Positions 12,495-22,204 of a stretch of 64,000 nucleotides of DNA are shown here, in pieces. Position 1 is the stretch's first letter; each line of letters begins with the position of its first letter. The notes beneath the pieces are model-generated. The model saw only the letters and a program-made list of their open reading frames with translations, had not been told where the DNA came from and did no database searches. Source of the stretch: Begonia masoniana (Eukaryota > Streptophyta > Magnoliopsida > Cucurbitales > Begoniaceae); contig CM039511.1 of the NCBI GenBank assembly GCA_022432975.1, positions 17,634,557 to 17,698,556 on the forward strand, written 5' to 3'. Position numbers and translations under genes: made by a program.

Positions 12495-12946
12495 CAATTT
12501 CCACAAACACAAGACAATGTGCAAATTCCTCTTTAACACATTCAATAAGACAACTTGTGATGGTCTTGTCTTCCATCATCTTATCCATGGATTTGAGAAA
12601 CCCAATTTGAGCACAAAATTCCACTTTCATAATCTCCATGATGGCCTTCGTAGTTGCTACATTCAACTCCAATTTTGTAGCTCTCTCTTGTAAATTCCGA
12701 GTGGTTGCCATAGTGGAGTTCGGCCAGTAGAGATAAATCTCATCGCAATTAATGAAAATCCCCGGATCCCATTGCCATTCTTCAAGCATGTTTGAGTTAC
12801 AATCGACAAAGACAATAAATCCATTTCCACAATATTTTCACTTATATGGTCAAGATATAAAACTTGTCGGTGGTATACAATTTCCTGTTGGAAGCTTGAC
12901 ATCACAATAACTTCAATTAGTTCATATCTGGCAAGATCATTGAAAT

Positions 12947-14017
12947 TGAAAAATCAAGGTTAGTGACTCGATGTTATAAAGTGTTGTAAAACTTCTTGTG
13001 ACACCAGTTATAAATACGATATAAGACAATATTTAAAATGCAGAAATTAACGACACAGGAGGTTGTTAACGCAGTTCGGCAATCAGCCTACATCTGCAGG
13101 GCCACACCCAGATATGAAAACATTTCACAAGTTCAAACAAGGTTACAAGACACTCGGACTAAAACAAAATAAGACTCCCTCTTATCTTTGATGCCGCCTC
13201 CTTCAACCTTCACAAGTGAAACTGTTTTGCGAGCTCCCCTTGACTTTGAAGCGATCCCTCCCGAGATCTAAATACGACAAGCTCCCCTTGTCAAAGATGA
13301 CTCCTCCCGGAATCCGTGTATGGCAAGCTCCCCTTGCCCACGATAAAGATGACAAGCTCCCATTGTCAATAAATAGAACTCCCCCAGAGTTCCAAGGCAG
13401 TCTCCTCTCAAGACTGAATAATAATGAAGATCACAAGAATAAACTCCTATGACACTATCTGTGACGCTTGACAATGTCTTAGGATAAGATCACCCAGAAC
13501 AGGCTTCAACAAACCAGTCTTTAACAAGACCGAATCAATAATCACATACACCACACAGAAACGTGGGTGAAGAAATAAAGATGTCCAGATGAATAGAGAA
13601 ATTCCACACTGAAGAATAATGGCGTCGACACCTTTCAACATACAAAGAAAAGACTTTTATATCAAGTGCAAGGTGCAGTTCTGTTTCTCTCACCAATATC
13701 TTCTCGAAACAGACTATACATTCAAAAGATCCTTTCCCACGAAGTCAGCCTAAGGATCCGAAAAACTCTGCCTAACAGATTTGCCGCAGAGACACTTTAA
13801 GAAAGGATCCCAAATAATTAGGAACATTATCCAAGTTTGTTACGATTCCTTTTCCAGCAAATCACATTTGAATTGACGAAATATTCTGCCAAATATATCC
13901 TCCAAAATAGAAGGATAGAATAATATATATTCCAAAAGAATATAATTTCCAAAAATATAACATACCAAATTTAATAGGTTACCAAAAATATAATGTCAAC
14001 ACACAATAGCATTAACA
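12947..14017 (-). repeat. Copia solo LTR with 5-bp target duplication GAAAT
   Basis: A 1,071-bp LTR that reads TGTTAATGC...GATTTTTCA on the minus strand. It is flanked by perfect GAAAT copies at 12942-12946 and 14018-14022 and has no internal region. It is homologous to the copia LTR at 461-1654, with clear divergence. It interrupts the small retroelement at 12079-15392, so it is the younger of the two. Confidence 0.9.
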
Positions 14018-14473
14018 GAAATAATTTATATACCTTTCAATATATGCCATTGCTGCCCGCAATACCCACCTAACGTCAACAGTCCTTCAACATAAACCAG
14101 TTCACACAAACAAGCATACGATCAAACTTGATAGATCCTTCATGTGCTTCATCAAGCAAGATATCCTTGTAATTCAGCATATTCACATCTTCATCTCCGG
14201 AAATTACTAAAAATTGATGGTAAATTTCACCTCCCAGGAGTGAATTTCCTCCACCCGGATCAAACACGTTTATGTTTGCCATCTCGTCAAGACTTTAGAG
14301 GGGCTGATGCTCCATTTGATGTGTGAAATGTCAGCAATGTAATAAAAAATCCAATTCCAGAAAGACATTAACAGTTGAGCAACATTATACTTCACATCTC
14401 TAATTTTATAATCTAAATTCAGCAAGACCATCGTGTCCTCGTTAAAATTAAGGCTAAAATGAATTTCATGAAG

Positions 14474-14836
14474 CTAATTTTCTGGTTCAAAAATTGAGTC
14501 ATGGCGTGGGGCTATTAGCTGAGTTTCTTCAATCGGGTCCTCTGCGATTATGGTGTCTTCCATATTCCCCGGCTCAAAACCCAATTCCTCAGCACTTACT
14601 ATTCTTGTTGCTAAATCATCGTTGTGTGACTCAACGTCTGATTTAAAAGAGTCTAAAATACCGTGTGCTTCATCTGCAAAGTGTTCTAATCTATCTATCT
14701 CTTCATCGACACACTCTGTTGGTAAAACCTGTAACTCGTCAACTGGCTGGAATTTGAGCTCATTCGCTGTGGTGCTTGGAGTTGCAGGAGAAGCGAGGAT
14801 AACCATTTTCAGTAGAGTGGTATGGAGTATTTCCAA
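14474..14836 (-). CDS. Acidic hypothetical ORF inside the small retroelement
   Basis: About 120 codons, rich in Glu and Asp (VDEEIDRLEHFADEAHG; NMEDTIIAEDPIEETQ), with no domain that I recognise. It lies about 220 bases inside the primer-binding site of the non-autonomous element, where gag would normally begin. It may be a degenerate gag-like leader ORF or chance. The sequence between the primer-binding site and this ORF contains further short gag-like pieces (HESDLQHETLIKMLKSFLP) interrupted by stops. Confidence 0.3.
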   Translation of the reverse strand: MEILHTTLLKMVILASPATPSTTANELKFQPVDELQVLPTECVDEEIDRLEHFADEAHGILDSFKSDVESHNDDLATRIVSAEELGFEPGNMEDTIIAEDPIEETQLIAPRHDSIFEPEN

Positions 14837-15416
14837 CTGTCTTCACGGAAGCGAATCGATTGTTGTCGCTGCCGGTATTAACTCGATGTTTTTATCCATC
14901 GACCTCTTCATAGTTAGGCAGGAAGCTCTTCAGCATTTTAATCAGCGTTTCATGCTGCAAATCCGATTCATGCTTCAGCTACTGCATCCGATCTTCAAAA
15001 CTAATTGAAATTGGAAGTGTCGAAGCCCTGGCTCGTTGTTGCTCTGATACCACTGTTATGGTAGGACTACAACCATAATGGGGAAACGCCATGGAAGATA
15101 GAGATCTACTTCTATAAAGGAGGTTTTCCATTCATGATGAAAGTTTACAGAACAGGAAGAAGAAATGTGGAGGAAGAGAAGAACGAAGAAAACAAGTCAG
15201 GGGAGAGAGAGTATAGAAACGGTAAAAAGGAAAATTAACAATCTGCAACTCTTCTCTCCTCCGCCTCAAATAGTTGTCTTAACTGCCACTGCATTTATGG
15301 GCTCTGTAAGATCCTAAATTACCGGGTGACAGGCTCCATCCCGGCCCTAGTAATATGCGCATCCCAACATAGCATAGCCCCACACCATGACATATGATGG
15401 AACCTTGTATTAAAAT

Positions 15417-17115
15417 GGGTAATTATCTATTTGAACTCTATTATGCATTTTTTTTCAATTCGCCCTCAATACTAAAAAAATCGACAAATCAAACCCTGTA
15501 CTTTGATTTTGTTATCAGTTTTGACCTTCTATCAACAATTTCATTAAACCTTCATTTAAAAAAGGATAATTATCGATTTGAACCCTGTACTATACACTTT
15601 TTTTCAATTCGTCTCATGTACTAAAACAACTGGCAAACCGAACCATGTACTCTGATTCTGTTATTAATTTTAACATTCTATCAATAATTTTATTAAACCT
15701 TCATTTAAACAATTACCAAACGATCTTGATTCAGTTGAATTTTTTACCACATGTTGACTACTTAATGAGAAGATAATTTGGAAGTTTTCGTTATTTTTTA
15801 ACACATGTACAATTTATTGTAATTTTATTTTAGTATTTTATAAAAATATTATAATAAATCATACAAATTTTAGAAAATCACGAAAAGTTTTATATTATCT
15901 ACTCATGATAGGTTGAACATGTGAAAAATGTTTCAAATAAATCAAATATCGTTTGGTATTTTTTTAAATTAATCTCAATTTCTTCTTTACTTTATAAATT
16001 AATTTTTAAAAAACTACCAAACGATATTTGATTTATTTGAAAACTTTTCCACATGTTCAACCTATCATGGGTAGATAATATAAAAATTTTCGTGATTTTC
16101 TAAAATTTGTATGATTTATTATAATATTTTGATAAAATACTAAAATAAAACTACAATAAATCATACATGTGTTAAAAAATAACGAAAACTTTCAGTTTAT
16201 CTTCTCATTAAGTAGTGAACATGTGGTAAAACTTTCAACTGAATCCTAGATCGTTTGGTAATTTTTTAAATGAGGGTTTAATAAAATCATTGATAAAATG
16301 TCAAAATTAATAATAGAATCAAAGTACAGGGTTCGGTTTGCCAGTTGTTTTAGTACAGGGGACGAATTGAAAAAAAGTGTATAGTACAGGGTTCAAATCT
16401 ATAATTACCCTTTAAAAAATTGCCAAACAATCTTGGATTCAATTGAAATTTTTATCACATGTTCACTACTTACTGAGAAAATAATCTGAAAAGTTTCGTT
16501 ATTTTTTAACACATGTACGATTTATTATAATTTTATTTTAGTATTTTATAAAAATATTATAATAAAATAAATCATACAAATTTTAGAAAATCACGAAAAA
16601 TTTTCTATTATCTACCCATGATAGGTTGAACATGTGAAAATGTTTTCAAATAAATCAAATATCGTTTGATATTTTTTTAAATTAATCTCAGTATCTTCTT
16701 TACTTTATAAATTAATTTTTAAAAAACTATCAAACGATATTTGATTTATTTGAAAAAAATTTTACATGTTCAACCTATCATAGTTAGATAATAAAAAAAA
16801 TTTCGTGATTTTCTAAAATTTGTATGATTTATTATAATATTTTTATAAAATATTAAATAAAATTACAATAAATCGTACATATGTTAAAAAATAATAAAAC
16901 TTTCTAGATTATCTTCTCATTAAGTAGTGAACATGTGGTAAAAATTTCAACTGAATCTAAAATTGTTTGGTAATTTTTTAAATGAGAATTTAATGAAATT
17001 GTTGATAAAAGGTCAAAACTGATAACAGAATTAAAATATAGAGTTTGATTTGCCAATTTTTTTTAGTACAGAGAGCCAATTGAAAAAAAGTGTACAGTAA
17101 TTCAAATAATTACCC
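15417..17115. mobile_element. Mutator-like MITE (outer copy), 9-bp duplication TATTAAAAT
   Basis: Long terminal inverted repeats begin GGGTAATTAT and end ATAATTACCC. Perfect 9-bp flanks TATTAAAAT lie at 15408-15416 and 17116-17124; 9-bp duplications are the hallmark of Mutator-like transposons. Without the nested copy the element is about 843 bp and nearly palindromic throughout. No transposase is present, so it is non-autonomous. Confidence 0.92.
15564..16410. mobile_element. Mutator-like MITE (nested copy), 9-bp duplication TTTAAAAAA
   Basis: An 847-bp member of the same family as the surrounding element. Its ends are GGATAATTAT and ATAATTACCC, with perfect TTTAAAAAA duplications at 15555-15563 and 16411-16419. 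The two halves are near-complete inverted copies, with the core motif ACCAAACGATATTTGATT repeated in opposite orientations. Confidence 0.93.
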
Positions 17116-17124
17116 TATTAAAAT

Positions 17125-18013
17125 CCAACACAGAAATCCAAAACCACGTTAACAGTAACCAGAAACACAACAACGAAGATCACGATCCAGAGAAATAAAA
17201 TCAGCAGCACCCTTTCTCTTTCACGCTGCTGAACCTGCAAACCTCCAGGAAAACCCACTCTAAATCGTCTTCCAGACGCCCTGCAACGAATCGTCTCATT
17301 GTGCTCCAAATCGCCCAAACGAAATCCTCTGTATCTTGCGCGAAAGAACTCAACTGCCCTTTTGATAGAAAACCTGCTTTAAATAAAACCTAAAACCGGT
17401 TCGGGTGATCAAGCCGAACTGGACCATTAAAGCACAGCATATAAAATAAACCGAAAATTGAACCATTTTTCACAAATTTCACCGGCAAAAAGAAACTAGC
17501 TTTAATGATAAAACTATAATAATAGTTCATGCATGTCTCTTCCTGTTTTATCTGAAAACGACAACAGTGACGAAGAAGAAGCTAAGTTACAGAGAGTTGT
17601 TCTTTTATGGGGGATATTCTTTTTCAATCATGTCATTAATCAACAGTGAATATGCGCTCTCTTTCTGGTCTCTGATAATAAGACGTTACACAGCAGCTTA
17701 AGAGTGTTTGATTCTGCATGAAACATGTGTACATGCGTTGCCATAAAGCATGTTTTTGGGGCTAAATGATGACAATTTTCATTTGTCAAACAAAAAAGAC
17801 ATACTTTTTTTGCTGAAACCGTCATAACTTTTTTTTTTGTTTTAGAAAAAAAAAAGCTTAAAACCCCACATGTCCACAAGGAAGATGAGGCTTGTGTTGA
17901 GAAAAAGAGCCTTCAGGCCAAGTGTTCATCTTGAAATTGAGCTCTGTTTTTTGTTTTGGAATTATATACTTCAGTTGGGGTTGGAAAATCTTGATTTGGT
18001 GGGAAGAACAAGC
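17125..18013. other. Upstream region of the MATE gene
   Basis: No confident gene. A minus-strand open stretch at about 17390-17118 could encode a basic segment followed by a hydrophobic helix (LLILFLWIVIFVVV), but it has no ATG and abuts the MULE. The region from about 17500 should hold promoter and 5' UTR of the MATE gene; poly-T and poly-A runs occur at 17830-17855. No TATA box is clear. Confidence 0.4.
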
Positions 18014-21000
18014 ATGTGGAAGATGCCTTTCAATGTTTTCTCCAAAGATTTAAGGTAATTGATCAATGCATCATGCATGTTAGTGTAAAGAGTAAGATTG
18101 TTGATGAACAAGGGTTGTTTTCTGGTTTTGGAAAAACATGAGAGATTGTTTATGTTTTGGCCTAAAGTTTTGTTAGAATATGTGCTTGTGTTTTTTTGCA
18201 GACATGTTTTTAGATTGGACAGCATTGGGAGAGAGATTCTAGGAATTGGTCTGCCTGCAGCTTTGGCTATTGCAGCTGACCCCATTGCTTCTCTGGTTGA
18301 TACAGCATTTGTTGGTCATCTTGGTATTGTCTTTGAAACAAATCTCGGTTTCTACTTTTTCTTTTCACTTTCCCACTTCCCAAACACTTTTTGTATGAAT
18401 TTCAGGGCTCCAACTCGATTATGGTTTTTTATCCCTCATTTCAATCATCAACACTAGAAATATCTCTGCTTTTTTTCAAAAAAAATTAAATTTTTTCCAG
18501 TTTTTTGTGAAGAAAACTTGCTGAGAAAATCAGGGAATTTCTCCTTTTTTTTCTTTCAACTCTTCCATTATACAGTGAAATTACTGAAGACGTTTCTCTA
18601 GATCATTTCCTCTTGCCATTTAAACAATTTCTCCTCACTTACTATCCAAACACATTTTGTTTTTCATAGGAGCCGTTGAACTTGCTGCAGTAGGAGTATC
18701 AGTTGCCATTTTTAACCAATTTTCGAGAATCGCCATTTTCCCACTCGTAAGCATCACAACATCTTTCGTTGCTGAAGAAGACACACTCGACAAATCTGGA
18801 AAAGGCTTGGATAAAAACGAGGAGACGCAGAAGGGTTGTTCGTCTGAAACCCGTGAGTCGGAAAATGTGGTTCGAGACGGTTCGCCGGAGAACACCAAAA
18901 TGGGTCCAGGCGAACATGATTTGGATATCAGAGATAAGAAAGAAGAGGAAAATGAACAATCGGAAGCACCCATTAGAGAAAGCTCGAAGCTTGACAACAG
19001 GGACGAAACAGAAAATGGTACGGATGAAGATTTAGAGAAGGATTTCTTCACCTGCGACGAAACGAAAAAGGGTAAAAACCTGCTTTTTATTTCTCATTAA
19101 TCATTCTTGATGCAGAAGAACAAGCATTTGAAATTCTGATTGAAATTAAAGATCAACAACCGGGTCGAACTTACTGGAACATGACAAAGTCGATTGATTT
19201 TGATGCACCAGAATCGAAAATGACGAACAAAAGCGAGGCTTTCTCTGTTGCCAACACTCCAATCTGCAAGGCTAGAAAGAAGGAGAAACGACATGTCGCT
19301 TCGGCGTCCACAGCATTGATTTTTGGTGTAGGTCTTGGTCTTTTGCAAGCTATACTCCTCACATTTGGAGCCAAACTTCTGTTGGGTTTGATGGGAGTGA
19401 AGCATGTAAGAACTATCAACATTTATTACTTGAAATTCTTGAAGTATTATTCTTCTGCAATGTGTAGTGTTATATTAATGTTGTTTTTGGTGGATTTAAT
19501 GGATAGAATTCTCCAATGTTAGACCCTGCTTGGAAGTACTTGACTCTAAGGTCACTTGGAGCCCCTGCAGTTCTTCTCTCCTTGGCCATACAAGGGATCT
19601 TTAGAGGCTTCAAGGACACTAAAACTCCTCTCTATGTCATTGGTATTACCATGATCTCTCTCTCTCCTTTTCTTCTCTCTCTCTCTCTAAACTTATTTTC
19701 TTAGAACTAAAAAAGAGAACTTGATCAAGATAAAGTTGTATTAGTTTAAAATTTTTTGGATGAATCAGATGATTTGAATAGGGTGGAAAAGAAGAAGATA
19801 GAAAATGGTATAAGTAGAAGCAAGGAAAATACTCCTATTAGAAGTATAACTGGTAAGTCTATGATTAAAGAGAGAATGTTAGACAATATATGCAAGAGAC
19901 ACTGTTAGACAATATATGCAAGATCCAGGAGATACTAAGAGTGATCGAAAAAACTCTGCCTCTCGGTCTAATTTCTTCTGATTTTTCCCTTATAATAAAC
20001 GAAACGTATTGAAGGAATGAATTTTCAATACGAGAAAGGAGAAGAACCCGTCACGAGAAGGAGAAAAAAAAAACTTCATTCAAAGTAATCTCTTTCCAAT
20101 AAGAGAAAACAACACGATGGATAAATTCTAAAAAAACCTCTGATAAAGAAGACATTCATTATTTGCATTCTGTGAAATCAGAGTTAGGATTATTAAATGC
20201 AACTCTTACTTCAATAATTTGTTTTGGTGTAGTTTTTGGATACACCGTGAATATCATTTTGGACCCTATTCTTATTTTTATCTGCAAATTGGGGGTTAGA
20301 GGTGCAGCCATCTCACATGTAGTTTCTCAGTAAGTTTTATTCATTATTACAAGTCTTATTCATTAGATTCTTGATTTCTTCTGATGAACTTTATCCTCTT
20401 AGGTACTTAATTGTGCTGGTCCTCTTGTGGAGATTAATGCAAAAAGTTGATCTCTTATCTCCAAGTCTTAGAGGTCTACAGTTCGGCCGGTTTTTTAAAA
20501 ACGGTGAAGTACCTTGACATTTAACTACAGCTTGTAGGTTTTAAATTAGTGGGAAAACTCTATCTCTAAACCTTGTTCTAATGAGAATTCATTAGATTCC
20601 CTAAAAAAATTAATAATGATTTCTCTTATTAAGAAAAGAGAATCCCAAAAAGTGAAGTTCTCAAATGGGAAGGGAAATATCGAAAATAAGTATACGAATT
20701 TCGGATATTCAGATATGATAGTACATGAAATTTGTAAGATCGAGATTAATATAGTGGTCTTTAAAATCTGATTAGTGATGAATCTAAAATATTTGTTGAC
20801 AGGAGGTGTCTTGTTGGCAAGAGTGGTAGCAGTGACATTTTGTGTGACATTATCAGCTTCAAAAGCTTCAAACTTAGGTCCTGTTCCAATGGCTGCTTTC
20901 CAAACTTGCCTGCAGATTTGGCTGACATCTTCTTTACTCTCTGATGGCCTAGCTGTTGCTGGACAAGTAAATATAAAAAATGTTATGATTTTTCTGTTCT

Positions 21001-22204
21001 TTCATTTCTGAATCAAAAAATAACAAATGGGTTTTTATTTTTGCACAAATCTGTTGATTGAATGAAAGGCAATCTTAGCTTGTGCATTTGCTGAGAAAGA
21101 CTATGACAAGACAACCAGTGTGGCTACAAGGGTTATACAGGTATTCGTATGTTCATCGTTACTATTTCTGTTTGGTTGCCGAGAAAGTTCGAGGGAAAGT
21201 TTACCGAAATGAAAGTGCAGATGAGCTTTGTCCTGGGTATTGGACTTGCGATATTGGTCGGAGTAGTCATGAAATTCGGAGCCGGAATCTTCTCCAAAGA
21301 TTTTCAAGTCCAACACCTTGTACATGTAGGAATTCCGGTAGATTTCTATTCTTATCCTGTTAAATAATGCGAGATCGTTGAAAAGTTTGTTTATCAGCTT
21401 AAAATTGTCGATAAACTCGACTAAACCGATGCGTTTTTTATTCTCGTTTTGGGAGCAGTTCGTTGCAGCAACACAACCGATAAATTCGTTAGCTTTTGTG
21501 TTTGATGGAGTGAACTTTGGAGCTTCTGATTTTGCATACTCAGCATACTCACTGGCAAGTTTTTATCTTTTTTGGAAAACTAGAACTCTTTCTTAGACCA
21601 CCCATTTTCTGAAATTATTATACTAAATTTACAGATTTCTTTTTTCAGGTTGCGGTTGCTATTGTAAGCATTGTGTGTATAATCCTTCTCTCAAACAGCA
21701 ATGGCTTTCTTGGAATTTGGATTGCTCTAACCATTTACATGCTTTTGAGAACCCTTGTGGGTGCATGGAGGTAACCAAATTTTAATTACTCCTTCCTCGT
21801 GAGCCAGCACGATTTGTCTCGGTTTGGTTTTAGACTTAAACTTTATCAAACTAATTACTCAAAGTTTCAAAAAATATGAAATTGGAATTGAGTCGGTTGA
21901 GAAACATGATTCGGTTCAAAAATAAAAATAAAAGTTAATTTTATTAAGATTATATTGACTTCATCGTAAGCATTGGAACTGAATTGAATTTCATGATTCG
22001 GTTTGTTGTCTTTCGGTTAAATTCATTAAAATCTTCGTAGTTTCAATCGCTAGCACACAAGAACATTAACTCGATTTAATTTTTAAATAAAAAATGTGAA
22101 TTAATATGTTTAAGGGTGTGAATTTGTTGTTTTGAAGGATGGGCAGTGGAACAGGACCTTGGCGTTACCTTAGGGGTCAGTTGTTGCCGTACCCTACCTG
22201 TTGA
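18014..22204 (+). CDS. FRD3: MATE family citrate efflux transporter, FRD3/DTX43-like
   Basis: Predicted coding exons: 18014-18054, 18202-18323, 18670-19071, 19116-19405, 19507-19642, 20233-20329, 20403-20503, 20803-20966, 21069-21140, 21221-21337, 21459-21554, 21649-21770, 22138-22204. They join in phase to 608 codons. The product matches plant FRD3/DTX42-43 proteins from FSKDLRHVFRLDSIGREILG through ADPIASLVDTAFVGHLG, SRIAIFPLVSITTSFVAEED, GIFRGFKDTKTPL, AAFQTCLQIWLTSSLL, PINSLAFVFDGVNFGASDF to GFLGIWIALTIYMLLR. The family exports citrate at the plasma membrane for iron translocation or aluminium tolerance. MATE proteins have 12 membrane helices; the hydrophilic loop after helix 2 (residues about 90-248) is unusually long and acidic. 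Intron 11 uses a GC donor. An in-frame ATG at 17870 could extend the N-terminus by 48 residues; I prefer 18014 by length. No break is seen, so it is likely functional. Confidence 0.93.
19876..19926 (+). repeat. Short tandem repeat in MATE intron 5
   Basis: TGTTAGACAATATATGCAAG occurs twice, 26 bases apart, inside the largest intron (19643-20232). No function is apparent. Confidence 0.7.

Larger units (their letters stand above)
12079..15392 (-). mobile_element. Small non-autonomous LTR retrotransposon
   Basis: Direct repeats at 12079-12291 (213 bp) and 15054-15392 (339 bp) act as LTRs. Read on the minus strand they start TGTCAT(G/T)GTGTGGGGC and end ACCATA(A/C)CA. The shorter copy lacks about 125 bases that sit at 15209-15335 in the other. 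A primer-binding site complementary to initiator Met tRNA, TGGTATCAGAGC, follows the right LTR (15041-15052, minus strand). The interior has no protease, RT or integrase; it holds short open stretches and a captured PABP segment. A solo LTR inserted at 12947-14017. No clean flanking duplication was found, so it is old. Confidence 0.7.

Noticed and set aside
13216..13641. Open frames on both strands in 13216-13641
   Set aside because: They lie in the copia solo LTR 12947-14017, and matching sequence in the 461-1654 LTR does not keep the frames.
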